Positions 8,902 to 18,422 of a DNA stretch of 64,000 nt are shown here, piece by piece (the first letter of the stretch is position 1; each line of letters starts with the position of its first letter). The stretch covers positions 20,697 through 84,696 of the forward strand of contig NZ_JALNYS010000016.1 in assembly GCF_023229695.1 (NCBI RefSeq), in the 5' to 3' direction. The notes under the pieces are model-generated. The model had not been told where the DNA came from and ran no database searches. It worked only from the letters and a program-made list of their open reading frames with translations. Origin of the DNA: Sulfuricurvum sp. Lineage in GTDB: Bacteria > Campylobacterota > Campylobacteria > Campylobacterales > Sulfurimonadaceae. A program made the position numbers and the translations under genes.

Positions 8902-10419
8902 TTATTCAGCAACGAAAGTAGATTTAAACTCTTCGAGTGCTTTTTTCATCATCGCCATCGTATCATCATCAATTTTTGATGACTTAGCAATGCTTTCAAA
9001 AATTTGTGGATACGATGCTTCTACGAACGGGTAAAGGTCCGCTTCGAATTTTACAACATTAGAAGCAGCCATATCATCGAGGAAACCTTCGTTACCTGCG
9101 AAAATGATCAACGCTTGTTTCTCAGCTGAAAGCGGTGAATACGGAGGTTGTTTCAACACTTCCACCATACGTTGACCACGCTCAAGCTGCTTACGGCTTA
9201 CTTCATCCAAATCAGAAGCAAACTGTGCAAACGCCTGAAGCTCACGGTATTGGGCAAGGTCAAGACGCAATGTTCCCGCAACTTGTTTCGTTGCTTTGAT
9301 TTGTGCGGCACCGCCGACACGTGATACGGAAAGACCGACGTTGATCGCCGGACGGATGCCGGAGTTGAACAAATCGGTTTCCAAGAAAATCTGACCGTCT
9401 GTAATCGAAATTACGTTGGTAGGGATATATGCCGCAACGTCACCCGCTTGCGTTTCGATAATTGGAAGTGCCGTCAATGAACCTGCACCCAATTCGTCGT
9501 TCAATTTCGCTGCACGCTCTAGCAAACGGGAGTGTAGATAGAAAACGTCACCCGGATACGCTTCACGGCCCGGAGGACGGCGTAGGATGAGTGACATTTC
9601 ACGGTATGCCACCGCATGCTTGGAAAGATCATCATAAATGATCAAGCCATGGCCGGCATTGTCACGGAAATATTCCGCCATCGTTACACCGGTATACGGA
9701 GCAAGAAACTGGAGGGCAGCCGCTTCAGAAGCCGGTGCAGAAACGACAATCGTATATTCCAATGCACCTGCTTCTTCAAGACGGCGGATCACTTGTGCAA
9801 CCGTCGATTCTTTTTGACCGACAGCTACATAGATACAAACGACACCGTTCCCTTTTTGGTTAATGATCGTATCAAGAGCAACGGTTGTTTTACCGGTTTG
9901 GCGGTCACCGATGATCAATTCACGCTGACCTCTTCCGATCGGCACAAGGGCATCAATCGCTTTGATACCGGTAGCCATTGGTTCATGAACCGATTTACGC
10001 GCCATGATACCGGGAGCTTTTTCTTCAACAAAACGAAGTTCCGTTGTTTCAATCGGCCCTTTACCGTCGATCGGTTCACCCAGTGAGTTGACGACACGTC
10101 CGAGAAGCGCTTTACCGACCGGGACACGTAAGAGCTGACCAAGACGTTTAACGCTCATCCCTTCACGAAGATCTTTACCTTTACCAAGAATAACAACACC
10201 GACGCTGCTCTCCTCAAGATTCATTACAAGACCGCGGCTGCCGTCGTCAAATTCAACCATCTCACCGGCCATAACATTGTTCAAGCCATATACTTTGGCG
10301 ATTCCATCTCCATATGAGACGATTTTTCCGGTTTCATTAATATCTACATTAAGTTCGAAATTCTCAATTCGTTCTTTGATGATTGAACTGATTTCGTCTG
10401 CTTGTACTTTTGCTACCAC
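8902..10419 (-). CDS. atpA: ATP synthase F1 alpha subunit
   Basis: A 505-residue non-catalytic nucleotide-binding subunit with P-loop GDRQTGKT (about 170-177) and the conserved segments GIKAIDALVPIGRGQREL and LRRPPGREAYPGDVFYLHSR. It appears to start with GTG: the first codon at 10419-10417 reads GTG and a GGAG site lies 6 bases upstream. It is in operon order between atpH and atpG. Confidence 0.97.
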   Translation of the reverse strand: MVAKVQADEISSIIKERIENFELNVDINETGKIVSYGDGIAKVYGLNNVMAGEMVEFDDGSRGLVMNLEESSVGVVILGKGKDLREGMSVKRLGQLLRVPVGKALLGRVVNSLGEPIDGKGPIETTELRFVEEKAPGIMARKSVHEPMATGIKAIDALVPIGRGQRELIIGDRQTGKTTVALDTIINQKGNGVVCIYVAVGQKESTVAQVIRRLEEAGALEYTIVVSAPASEAAALQFLAPYTGVTMAEYFRDNAGHGLIIYDDLSKHAVAYREMSLILRRPPGREAYPGDVFYLHSRLLERAAKLNDELGAGSLTALPIIETQAGDVAAYIPTNVISITDGQIFLETDLFNSGIRPAINVGLSVSRVGGAAQIKATKQVAGTLRLDLAQYRELQAFAQFASDLDEVSRKQLERGQRMVEVLKQPPYSPLSAEKQALIIFAGNEGFLDDMAASNVVKFEADLYPFVEASYPQIFESIAKSSKIDDDTMAMMKKALEEFKSTFVAE

Positions 10420-10440
10420 TACTTTCTCCTTTCGCGAGGG

Positions 10441-10977
10441 TTAAATTGCTTTTAAAATATGCTCAATTAATTGAGCGTTAAGGCGGTTTTTTGAAAAATT
10501 AATCTCTATGTTGAGATCATCGACTTCAACACGAACCCCTTCAAAGCTTGACGCAACAAACTCCAAAGAGATAGTTGCGCCTACTTTTTTTCCAAGGTCA
10601 TGCGCAATAGCATCGATAGAACCCTTGTCGATTACACTATTGCAATAGACACGCCCTTTGTAAAGGCGCTTGATACGCGAAATTTCACGTCTCAATTCGT
10701 GTGCCAAAACGGGTAAAAGATTCAATCGGCCATTTTCGGCCATTAATTTAACAAGGTTGTTAGCAACTGTACTGTCGGCCGGAGCTACCATATCCAACAC
10801 CAAAGAGGTTTTTGTCTCTTTGCTCACATCGTTACTGCACATAATGGTGATAAATTTATTATCTTGATATGCAGCTGCGACAGCGTTCAATAATTCAGAC
10901 AAATTATCGAGATCTTCTTGCTTCGTCAACTCTATCAATGGCTTTATATAACGTTTGGCAATCAGTGCGTTTTCCAT
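10441..10977 (-). CDS. atpH: ATP synthase F1 delta subunit
   Basis: A 178-residue OSCP/delta subunit. It has an N-terminal helical domain (ALIAKRYIKPLIEL) and the conserved C-terminal GVRVEVDDLNIEINFSKNRL segment. It joins F1 to the peripheral b/b' stalk. It starts two bases after the atpF stop. Sequence is divergent, as usual for delta, but family length and position fit. Confidence 0.93.
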   Translation of the reverse strand: MENALIAKRYIKPLIELTKQEDLDNLSELLNAVAAAYQDNKFITIMCSNDVSKETKTSLVLDMVAPADSTVANNLVKLMAENGRLNLLPVLAHELRREISRIKRLYKGRVYCNSVIDKGSIDAIAHDLGKKVGATISLEFVASSFEGVRVEVDDLNIEINFSKNRLNAQLIEHILKAI

Positions 10978-10979
10978 AA

Positions 10980-11495
10980 TTAAGCCACCTTCTTTTTCAA
11001 GATTTCGGTCATAGCCTCTTGTCCAACAACACTGTTGCCGCTATTCATCACATCGTTCATCACTTCCGTTACCGTTTCACGTATCATTTTACGCTTCTCA
11101 AGTTCCATCAGCGCATTACTTTGCTTTTGAATCACTACAAGATCTTGATCGCACTGCGCGCTAATCTTATCGGATAATATCTTGTTCTCTTTCTTTGAAA
11201 GTTCACTCAATTCATTAGCAAATCGCATCGCTTCATCAATCTTGTGTTCAGCTGCATCCTTAAGACGCTTTGACTCGCGTAGACGCTCTTGAACTCTTTC
11301 AAGCTCGCTCGCAATTCCCGCACTTCTACCGGAAAAATAATTTTTTACCGGTTCTGCCAAAACATAAACCAAAATTCCGGCAAAAATCAGGAAGTTGACG
11401 GTTCGCTGAACAATATCCGAACACCCTTCTGCCCCAGCATCTGATCCAAATAGATAAGCGCCGAGCATTAATAAAGTAATAATTATTTTACTCAT
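10980..11495 (-). CDS. atpF: ATP synthase F0 b subunit
   Basis: About 171 residues. After a hydrophobic N-terminus (IIITLLMLGAYLFG) comes a second membrane segment (VNFLIFAGILVYVLAEPVKNYF) and a long charged helix that dimerises with b'. I place the start at ATG 11495, five bases after a GAGGG site. The frame opens with a TTG at 11507 that overlaps the previous stop. F0 subunits a and c are not in this cluster. Confidence 0.92.
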   Translation of the reverse strand: MSKIIITLLMLGAYLFGSDAGAEGCSDIVQRTVNFLIFAGILVYVLAEPVKNYFSGRSAGIASELERVQERLRESKRLKDAAEHKIDEAMRFANELSELSKKENKILSDKISAQCDQDLVVIQKQSNALMELEKRKMIRETVTEVMNDVMNSGNSVVGQEAMTEILKKKVA

Positions 11496-11503
11496 TGCAT
11501 CCC

Positions 11504-11926
11504 TCAAATTTGACTTAATTTTGCTGAGACAGCCGCTTGGAAAGCAGGTACTTCGTTAAGAAGACCCGATTTCAACCGTGTACGCTCTTCAGACAGTGCG
11601 TCTTCAAACTTAGTATACTCTAGTGCCATTTCAGCACGCTTGGCTTCAATTCTGCTATTTGCTGCTGCTTTAGCCTCAGCAATAACTTTTTCTCTTAATG
11701 CCGCCGCCTCCAGTTTTGCATCACTGATAATCTTTTCAGATTTGGCGTGAAATGCGGCAATCTCGGCATCGTTGTTTCCAACCAATTCGAGATCTTTTTT
11801 AATATCCGCATCACGTTTTTCCATATAATTGAAAAGAGGATTGTAAAGCAAACTGTTTAGAACGGCAATAAGGACAAGGAAGACAATCAGTGTGCTGCCT
11901 AACAGCATCGGACTTATATCTAACAT
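11504..11926 (-). CDS. atpF': ATP synthase F0 b' subunit
   Basis: A 140-residue paralogue of b: one N-terminal membrane helix (LGSTLIVFLVLIAVLNSLLYNPLF) followed by a charged coiled-coil helix rich in Ala, Lys and Glu. Possession of separate b and b' genes is typical of Campylobacterota and phototrophs. It lies first of the ATP synthase genes here, 68 bases after parB, with an AGGAGG site ahead of its ATG. Confidence 0.92.
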   Translation of the reverse strand: MLDISPMLLGSTLIVFLVLIAVLNSLLYNPLFNYMEKRDADIKKDLELVGNNDAEIAAFHAKSEKIISDAKLEAAALREKVIAEAKAAANSRIEAKRAEMALEYTKFEDALSEERTRLKSGLLNEVPAFQAAVSAKLSQI

Positions 11927-11994
11927 ACCACCTCCTAAAAGTTACGTGATTATACAATGTATAAATTGAAGGGATAGTTAAACTGTAGAAAATA

Positions 11995-12840
11995 TTAATG
12001 AAGTGCGATTAAAAATGATTCAATATCTCTCTCATCTGAAAATTCAATCGTTATTTTCTGCCCTTTGACGCTACTTTTATAGCCAAGCTCACTCAAACGC
12101 TTTTGCAAGATTGAAAAATCAGGCCTTCCAGAGGATACTTCTCCTTCTATGGGGCTAGAAAGAGGAGATTTGATTTTTTTTACCATCAATTCAACATCTC
12201 TGACGCTTAATTTTTGACCGATAATCGAATCGATCATTAACGTTTGCTCATTAGGCTCAAGAGCGACAATCACTTTTGCATGCCCGGCACTGATTTTCCC
12301 CTCTATCAAAGCTTTTCGCCCTTTTTCGGAAAGTTGAAGCAAACGTAACGTATTCGTGATGTGGGCACGGCTTTTATGTACGGTATGAGAAAGCTGCTCA
12401 TGGGTCAATTGATGGATCTCTATCAATTCCTGATACGCTTGCGCCAGATCAATTGCATTAAGTTCATCGCGTTGAATATTTTCTATTAACGCGTGTTCCC
12501 TCATTTGCTCATCGCTGACCGATACAACAATTGCTTTAATCGTTTTTGTTTTCGCCAATTTACTAGCTCGTAAACGCCGTTCACCGGCGATTAAAACATA
12601 GCCGTCAATATCTTCTTTCACCACAATCGGTTGCAAAAGACCGTGCGCTTTAATGGACTCTGACAATTCTGCCAACGATTCAGAGTCAAAATGTTTACGC
12701 GGCTGATAAGGATTCGGGCGGACTTTTGTAAGGAGGATCTCTTCGACCCCCCCCTTTTTAGGGAGCTCGTTATCGTACGCTTCTTCAATCTCGCTGAGTA
12801 ATGCCCCTAACCCGCGACCAAGAGCAGATGCTTTTGCCAT
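11995..12840 (-). CDS. parB: Chromosome-partitioning protein ParB (Spo0J)
   Basis: A 281-residue DNA-binding CTPase family protein. It opens with the Noc/ParB hallmark KASALGRGLGALL, then has the ParB/Srx domain (VRPNPYQPRKHF, LIAGERRLRASKLA), a helix-turn-helix (LTHEQLSHTVHKSRAHITNTLRL) and a C-terminal dimerisation part. It binds parS sites near the replication origin and acts with ParA. It follows parA by 12 bases. Confidence 0.96.
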   Translation of the reverse strand: MAKASALGRGLGALLSEIEEAYDNELPKKGGVEEILLTKVRPNPYQPRKHFDSESLAELSESIKAHGLLQPIVVKEDIDGYVLIAGERRLRASKLAKTKTIKAIVVSVSDEQMREHALIENIQRDELNAIDLAQAYQELIEIHQLTHEQLSHTVHKSRAHITNTLRLLQLSEKGRKALIEGKISAGHAKVIVALEPNEQTLMIDSIIGQKLSVRDVELMVKKIKSPLSSPIEGEVSSGRPDFSILQKRLSELGYKSSVKGQKITIEFSDERDIESFLIALH

Positions 12841-12852
12841 CCAGATACTCCC

Positions 12853-13635
12853 TTATGCGATAATAGCGTATGCTAGATCTTGATACGCCATGGATCCCGT
12901 TGATTTGACATCATACAAAATGGCCGGTTTACCAAAACTCGGTGCCTCCGCCAATTTAACATTGCGCGGAATGACAATGTAATCATCAGCTCCCGATTTA
13001 AACAACTTTCCTTGAAAATGTTGACGTAAATCGGCAAAAACTTGTCTTGAGAGGTTGTTTTGTGCACTGTACATCGTCGGCAAAAAACCTTTGATCGTCA
13101 ATTTAGGATTAATCGTTTTTCGTACCAGCTTAACCGTATTCAGGAGCTGTGCCAAACCTTCCAATGCAAAAAATTCACATTGAATCGGGATAATCACCGA
13201 ATTTGAAGCCGACAGCGCATTAATCGTCATCGGCCCAAGGGCAGGAGGAGAATCGATGATAATATAATCGTATTCCTCTCTTACCTGCGCAATGGAACGT
13301 TTAAGAATCAATTCGCGCCCCGTGGAATTCCCCGCATCGTAATACTCTTTTTCTACACCGACAAGACCGATATTTGAAGGGGCTAAAAAAAGTTTCGGCA
13401 ATGATGTTTTTAAAATAATTTCTCGTAATTTTTTAGCACCGATTAAAACATGATAGATATTGAATTCATAATTATTACGATGGTAACCAAGCGATGTTGT
13501 TGCATTGGCTTGCGGATCAGCATCGATCAAGAGTACTTTTTTCTCAGCTACTGCTAACGATGCGGCTAAATTGACGGCGGTCGTGGTTTTACCCACACCC
13601 CCTTTTTGATTTGCAATAACTATAACTTCACTCAT
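12853..13635 (-). CDS. parA: Chromosome-partitioning ATPase ParA (Soj)
   Basis: A 260-residue deviant-Walker ATPase: KGGVGKTTTAVNLAA (about 10-24), DADPQANAT, and IIIDSPPALGPMTINAL. It moves or positions ParB-parS complexes. Its ATG overlaps the birA stop region (13632-13635). Length and the absence of an N-terminal DNA-binding extension fit chromosomal Soj rather than plasmid ParA. Confidence 0.96.
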   Translation of the reverse strand: MSEVIVIANQKGGVGKTTTAVNLAASLAVAEKKVLLIDADPQANATTSLGYHRNNYEFNIYHVLIGAKKLREIILKTSLPKLFLAPSNIGLVGVEKEYYDAGNSTGRELILKRSIAQVREEYDYIIIDSPPALGPMTINALSASNSVIIPIQCEFFALEGLAQLLNTVKLVRKTINPKLTIKGFLPTMYSAQNNLSRQVFADLRQHFQGKLFKSGADDYIVIPRNVKLAEAPSFGKPAILYDVKSTGSMAYQDLAYAIIA

Positions 13636-14267
13636 CGTAAACTGTATATCCTTTGTCCATCACATTCTAAAGATCCGTCTTCTAATAAAAGGGCATCTTT
13701 TAACGCAATTTTTTCATAATTGTGGTGGGTAAAAAAAACTCTGCTGTATTCAAATTCTAACTGGTATTTACTAAAAATCTGCTTCCATGACGGTAATTCC
13801 GAAAGGAGAGAAACGTAATATCCTGTTAATTTTTGTGAATCTACAACTATGTCGATCACGGAAAACCGATCCGGTGCCGATACTAGGTTAATGCCGATAC
13901 CGCATACTAAGGTTTCTCCGACCAAAGTGGTAATAACCCCTCCGATCTTTTTCTCTCCAAGATAGAAATCATTAGGCCATTTCAACCAAACATTTGATCC
14001 TAAAGAGGCAAGAAGCTCCTTCATAATAAAAGCCAAATAAATAGAGGTCGATTCAAGCTTTAGATCGTTGGGTAAATCGGATCGACGTAATGCCACGGAA
14101 ATAAAAAGATTTCCCTCTTCACCGATCCATCCATTCCCGCGAGATCCTCTGCCATCACTCTGCAACGATGTTCCGATGCACACCGGGGCGGCAAACACTT
14201 TATGTTTTAGCCCTTCTATCAATGTACTCTGGGTAGAAGCAAGGGTGTCAAACCAGATAATTTCCAC
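13632..14267 (-). CDS. birA: Biotin--[acetyl-CoA-carboxylase] ligase
   Basis: A 211-residue ligase that attaches biotin to the carrier protein of acetyl-CoA carboxylase. Visible motifs are the STQSTLIEG start, the GRGSRGNGWIGEEGNL biotin-AMP loop, and KWPNDFYLGEKKIGG. There is no N-terminal HTH domain, so it is the catalytic (class I) type without repressor function. It begins at a GTG that overlaps the 3' end of fmt by 20 bases. Confidence 0.92.
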   Translation of the reverse strand: MEIIWFDTLASTQSTLIEGLKHKVFAAPVCIGTSLQSDGRGSRGNGWIGEEGNLFISVALRRSDLPNDLKLESTSIYLAFIMKELLASLGSNVWLKWPNDFYLGEKKIGGVITTLVGETLVCGIGINLVSAPDRFSVIDIVVDSQKLTGYYVSLLSELPSWKQIFSKYQLEFEYSRVFFTHHNYEKIALKDALLLEDGSLECDGQRIYSLR

Positions 14268-15159
14268 AGCCCAGACGCTTTCCGTTCAAATATTCCTGGA
14301 TTGATGTCTCTTGTTTAGAAGGTGCTTGTACACGCAAAAGACGCAAGGATCCGCTAAGACATTGAATAACGGCCCCTTCTGAATCAATTTTCCGTATCAT
14401 TCCCGCCTCTCCTGCAGAGTTCTCCTCTTCCAATCGCATTGATTTGATTTTCAATCCGCTTTCTAAATGAATTCCCGGCCATGGAGTAAACGCCCGGTAA
14501 TAATTATAGATCTCTCGTCCATTCTGAAAAGTTACCAATCCATCGCTTTTGAGAATTTTCTTACAATGGGTTGCTTCTTCATCATTTTGGGAAAGTGCAC
14601 TGCAGCGGTCCCAATTACGAATGACGTCCAATGTCAAATCAACGGCTATATCCGTTAATTTTTTATACAGAGTTGTAGCCATTTCATCCGGAGCTATCTT
14701 TGTTCTCACCGTTTGTATAATGGCACCGGTATCCAAACCTTCATCCATCCACATGGCGCTAACCCCGCTCTCGGAATCATTGTGGAGCAAACTTTGCTGT
14801 ATAGGGCTTGCTCCACGGTATTGAGGAAGAATGGATGCGTGCAGATTCACGCACGGGGTATACTCCAAAATTGCCTTTGGCAATATTTGTCCATAAGCCG
14901 CAACGATAATCAGATCACAAGGGATACTCAACAATTCGGCGACAACATCTTCGTCGCGCAGCCTTGCAGGCTGGAGGACACGAATACCCGCCTCTTGCGC
15001 AAGAACTTTAACAGGGGGAGGTGTCAATACCGCTTTGCGTCCGACCGGTTTGTCCGGCTGAGTATAAACGGCAACAACCTCGATATCCGAAGCTGCAATC
15101 AACGATTGCAAGATTGCGGCGGCATAATCGGGTGTCCCCATAAAAATGATCCGAGTCAT
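14248..15159 (-). CDS. fmt: Methionyl-tRNA formyltransferase
   Basis: A 303-residue enzyme that formylates initiator Met-tRNA. Motifs are IIFMGTPDYAA at the N-terminus, the folate-site segment NLHASILPQYRGASPIQQSL (about 108-127), and a C-terminal OB-fold-like domain (about 205-300). The start lies inside the end of proB (15156-15159 overlap), so translation is probably coupled. Confidence 0.96.
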   Translation of the reverse strand: MTRIIFMGTPDYAAAILQSLIAASDIEVVAVYTQPDKPVGRKAVLTPPPVKVLAQEAGIRVLQPARLRDEDVVAELLSIPCDLIIVAAYGQILPKAILEYTPCVNLHASILPQYRGASPIQQSLLHNDSESGVSAMWMDEGLDTGAIIQTVRTKIAPDEMATTLYKKLTDIAVDLTLDVIRNWDRCSALSQNDEEATHCKKILKSDGLVTFQNGREIYNYYRAFTPWPGIHLESGLKIKSMRLEEENSAGEAGMIRKIDSEGAVIQCLSGSLRLLRVQAPSKQETSIQEYLNGKRLGCGNYLV

Positions 15160-15929
15160 TCTCCCCCCTCCTTTGTCTGAAACAGGCTCCCGCCGATATG
15201 GTTCCCCTCCATCAAAAAACTTCTCGCATCTTTTAGATCAAATCCGCTTGCCAAAAACATCGCGCCGCCCCGTTTGAGCAAAAAATCGGCCGCTTTGAGT
15301 TTGGTAACAATGCCGCCCGTCGCAAAACTATGGTTTGGGGTGACTTCACGTGAAAGCTCTTCGGACTCGATGCAGGTAATTCGGGAACGGACGATTGCGT
15401 CGTTGTGAACACGAGGATCCTTATTGTAATAGGCATCGATGTCGGAGAGGATGATTAAAAGATCTGCACCGAAGTGATAAGCCGCATAGGCGGAGAGTTG
15501 ATCATTATCACCCAATACAAGCTCTTCGGTCGCCGTTGCATCGTTTTCATTGATAATAGGGATAACATTGTGCTGCAAAAGGGTTTCAATGGTGTCTTTT
15601 GCTTTTTGAGACTCCCCTGCCGTATTGAAATTCGCTGCTGTTACCAATACCTGAGAGGGGAGAATATTATGATGCTCGAACATCTTACGATACTTATTCA
15701 TCAGGATCGGCTGCCCGATAGAGGCGAGAGCCTGTTTATTGGCAAGCACTTTTTTATCGAGTTTCAATTCGGTGTATCCGGCCGCTACAGCGCCCGATGA
15801 GACCAAGATCACTTCGTATTTTGTTTTGAGTTCAGCAATGAAATCGACCAGATTTTGCATCCGGTCTTTGGCGATCCGATTTTGCTCACTCAGTACGGCA
15901 CTCCCGACTTTAACCACTACCCGCTTCAT
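15156..15929 (-). CDS. proB: Glutamate 5-kinase
   Basis: A 257-residue amino-acid kinase that phosphorylates glutamate in proline synthesis. It shows KVGSAVLS, SSGAVAAGY, INENDATATEE and DIDAYYNKDPR. It lacks the C-terminal PUA domain found in many ProB proteins, giving the short form usual in Campylobacterota. The ATG overlaps the obgE stop (TGATG). Confidence 0.94.
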   Translation of the reverse strand: MKRVVVKVGSAVLSEQNRIAKDRMQNLVDFIAELKTKYEVILVSSGAVAAGYTELKLDKKVLANKQALASIGQPILMNKYRKMFEHHNILPSQVLVTAANFNTAGESQKAKDTIETLLQHNVIPIINENDATATEELVLGDNDQLSAYAAYHFGADLLIILSDIDAYYNKDPRVHNDAIVRSRITCIESEELSREVTPNHSFATGGIVTKLKAADFLLKRGGAMFLASGFDLKDARSFLMEGNHIGGSLFQTKEGGE

Positions 15930-17023
15930 CAGCGCTCCGTTACAACCATATGATAGAGCGCATAGGTCAGCGGCTTGATATTAAGATTGATGGCCGATGA
16001 AATCGGTGCAACAAAATAAGGCTTACTCCGGTCACAAAAAGGTTTTTCAAAATTCTCCTGTTCATAAATCGGATACTCTTCACTGAATCCGAATCGACTT
16101 TTCATTACCGGTTCAAGATTAAGAAGCTTTAAAAACTGTTCCGTTTTTTCAACCGCTTCTTCCGGAGTCATCGCATCGGCACGGGTGAGGGCAACCGCAT
16201 AATTGCGTTCCGCCAGCAGCGGTGAAAAGGCAGCAAGCTCTTTTTTCAGTGTTTCGTACTGATATTCGAGTTCATGATACGATGCGAGGTCAATCATAAA
16301 CAAAAGGGTTTTCGTCCGCTCAATATGACGGAGAAATTTCAGTCCTAACCCTTTTCCTTCGGCCGCACCGCCGATAATTCCCGGGATATCGGCCATAATG
16401 TACGAATCAAGCTCACCGATATTGATCTGACCGAGCTTAGGGGTGAGTGTTGTAAATTCATAATTTGCCACTTCAGGGCGAGCATTGGAAACGGTAGAGA
16501 TCAGGGTTGATTTTCCGACATTCGGGAATCCGACCAAACCGACATCGGCAATAAGCTTGAGATCCAATCGAACCACACGGGTCACTGCCGGTTCACCCGG
16601 TTGTGCGTACATTGGCTTTTGATTAGTAGAAGATTTAAAATGGACATTCCCCAATCCTCCTCTTCCACCGGTTAGAAACAACACCTCTTTACCATCTTCA
16701 AGCAAATCAAGCAATATCTCTCCGGTCTCAACATCAACGACTTGTGTTCCTGGAGGAACGGTAACAAAAAGAGGTTTACCCGATTTACCGGCCATATTGG
16801 AGCCACCTCCGGGCTGTCCTTTTTCGGCCTTCAGATTTTTATTTCCCTGAAAATGGGCAAGTGTATGGGTATTATTATCTACTTTAAAATAGACATCTCC
16901 CCCTCTTCCGCCGTCGCCGCCGTTAGGACCGCCTTGAAGGACAAATTTTTCCCGTCGGAATGCAACACATCCCTGCCCCCCTTTTCCGGATGAAACGGTA
17001 ATCTCTACACTATCACTAAACAT
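15929..17023 (-). CDS. obgE: GTPase Obg/CgtA
   Basis: A 364-residue ribosome-associated GTPase. The Gly-rich OBG domain (GKGGQGCVAFRREK, GGPNGGDGGRGGDVYF) covers about residues 1-158. The G domain has GFPNVGKSTL, DIPGIIGGA and TRAD, and a short C-terminal extension follows. It acts in large-subunit assembly and stress control. It lies downstream of rplU-rpmA, the usual bacterial neighbourhood. Confidence 0.96.
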   Translation of the reverse strand: MFSDSVEITVSSGKGGQGCVAFRREKFVLQGGPNGGDGGRGGDVYFKVDNNTHTLAHFQGNKNLKAEKGQPGGGSNMAGKSGKPLFVTVPPGTQVVDVETGEILLDLLEDGKEVLFLTGGRGGLGNVHFKSSTNQKPMYAQPGEPAVTRVVRLDLKLIADVGLVGFPNVGKSTLISTVSNARPEVANYEFTTLTPKLGQINIGELDSYIMADIPGIIGGAAEGKGLGLKFLRHIERTKTLLFMIDLASYHELEYQYETLKKELAAFSPLLAERNYAVALTRADAMTPEEAVEKTEQFLKLLNLEPVMKSRFGFSEEYPIYEQENFEKPFCDRSKPYFVAPISSAINLNIKPLTYALYHMVVTER

Positions 17024-17203
17024 TGATGTTCCTTAACATTATTTTAAACGCCAAGGAGATCAAATCACTTTGGCTATACTGGCCGAAACGGCACTACAAC
17101 TTTGTCTCACACGAGGTATATAGATTATTTCCTTAAAGCTGCACTTCTGTCTTAAAAGTACACGACTAAGAAAATAGTATTTTAGGTTGGGAATATAATT
17201 GAA

Positions 17204-17221
17204 ATCGGGCGAGTGCCCGAT
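17204..17221 (-). terminator. Hairpin downstream of rpmA
   Basis: On the minus strand, ATCGGGC and GCCCGAT (17221-17215 and 17210-17204) form a 7-bp stem around ACTC, followed by TTTCAATT. It lies 16 bases past the rpmA stop. The U-tract is weak, so it may be a partial terminator or processing site between the ribosomal genes and obgE. Confidence 0.5.
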
Positions 17222-17236
17222 CAAATCTTCGAGAAA

Positions 17237-17494
17237 TTAAGCAGCAGGTATAACAGAAACTTGTTTACGTTTTTTGTCTTTGCGTTCAAACGCAACAACG
17301 CCGTCAACCAACGCATACAACGTGTGGTCTTTGCCCATGCCGATATTTTTACCCGGATGTACTTTGGTTCCGCGTTGACGGATAATAATATTACCCGCTC
17401 TTACAACTTCTCCGCCGTATTTTTTAACACCGAGTCTACGTCCCGCTGAGTCGCGGTTATTCTGTGTACTACCCTGACCTTTCTTATGAGCCAT
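17237..17494 (-). CDS. rpmA: 50S ribosomal protein L27
   Basis: An 85-residue protein starting MAHKKGQGSTQNNRDS, with GVKKYGGEVVRAGNIIIRQRGTK. L27 reaches the peptidyl-transferase centre with its N-terminal tail. There is no N-terminal cleavable extension of the Firmicutes type. It follows rplU by 27 bases with a GGAG-type site. Confidence 0.98.
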   Translation of the reverse strand: MAHKKGQGSTQNNRDSAGRRLGVKKYGGEVVRAGNIIIRQRGTKVHPGKNIGMGKDHTLYALVDGVVAFERKDKKRKQVSVIPAA

Positions 17495-17521
17495 CTTATT
17501 CTCCTACTATTCTAATGTGAA

Positions 17522-17830
17522 TTACGCAGCAATACTAGTGATGCGTACACGTGTATGGTCTCTTCTGAAACCACGCTTAACTTTACTGTCTTTACGACGA
17601 CGTTTTTTGTAAATCACGACTTTACGGTCACGACCTTCATTGATCACTTCTGCCGTCACTACAGCACCCTCTACGAATGGAGTACCTACTTTTAGTTCAC
17701 CGTTATTCACGGCAAGAACTTCTTTGATTTCGACGGTTGTTTTAGGATCTAGACCCATTTTATCGAACAAGAGGATATCACCCTCTTGAACTTTGTACTG
17801 TTTACCGCCGTTTTTGATGATTGCGTACAT
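17522..17830 (-). CDS. rplU: 50S ribosomal protein L21
   Basis: A 102-residue protein with MYAIIKNGGKQYKVQEGD, KRRRKDSKVKRGFRRDHT and the ITSIAA end, full family length. It is first gene of the rplU-rpmA pair and probably of the long minus-strand block reaching obgE and beyond. Confidence 0.98.
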   Translation of the reverse strand: MYAIIKNGGKQYKVQEGDILLFDKMGLDPKTTVEIKEVLAVNNGELKVGTPFVEGAVVTAEVINEGRDRKVVIYKKRRRKDSKVKRGFRRDHTRVRITSIAA

Positions 17831-17892
17831 TGCTGTTGTCCTTCTTTAAATGCTACAAAAAGTTGCGAATTATAGCGTGAATATATTTAAGC

Positions 17893-18267
17893 TTAAATTA
17901 AAGCGATTGCATCTATCTCAACAAGTGCATTTTTCGGTAACGTTTTGACGGCTACGGTGGAGCGTGCAGGCTTGTGATTCCCGAAACTTTCGGCATATAA
18001 TGCATTAACTGCACTAAAATCGTCCATATTATCTAAAAAAATGGTCGTTTTGATCACTTTATCCAACGAACTGCCCGCCGCTTCTAAAACGGCCTTAAGG
18101 TTAGCGAGTACCTGTACGCATTGTTCACTAACATCCCCTTCCACCATTTCACCTGAGGGCTTAAGGGCAATCTGACCTGAAGTAAAAACCATCCCGTTGG
18201 CAATCATTGCCTGCGAGTACGGTCCGATTGCCGCCGGAGCGTTTGGTGTTTGAACTGATTGCATCAT
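17893..18267 (-). CDS. ridA: RidA/YjgF family enamine/imine deaminase
   Basis: About 124 residues with the family pattern APAAIGPYSQA, FTSGQIAL, NLKAVLEAAGSSLDKVIKTTIFL, NHKPARSTVAVKTLPKNALVEIDAIA. It hydrolyses reactive enamines such as 2-aminoacrylate, which arise from serine and cysteine metabolism, fitting the adjacent cysteine genes. I start at ATG 18267 (or the next codon, also ATG) after AAAGGA. A longer open frame upstream lacks family similarity. Confidence 0.93.
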   Translation of the reverse strand: MMQSVQTPNAPAAIGPYSQAMIANGMVFTSGQIALKPSGEMVEGDVSEQCVQVLANLKAVLEAAGSSLDKVIKTTIFLDNMDDFSAVNALYAESFGNHKPARSTVAVKTLPKNALVEIDAIALI

Positions 18268-18422
18268 TAATCCTTTATTCCTATAATATATTACCTTAGA
18301 AAATATCTTTGGTAACCCTTGAATCTTTGATGGTAAAAATAAGATTCTTGAAGAGGCAATTTTACCATAATACACTCTTTAGTACGTGTTGTTTATCCGT
18401 TTATCATCCCGATGGAGGAGAA

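Noticed and set aside
17550..17560. Other CACGTG-centred sites (for example near 595, 706, 17550, 25462, 30901) as parS
   Set aside because: Flanks do not extend the parS consensus beyond six to eight bases.
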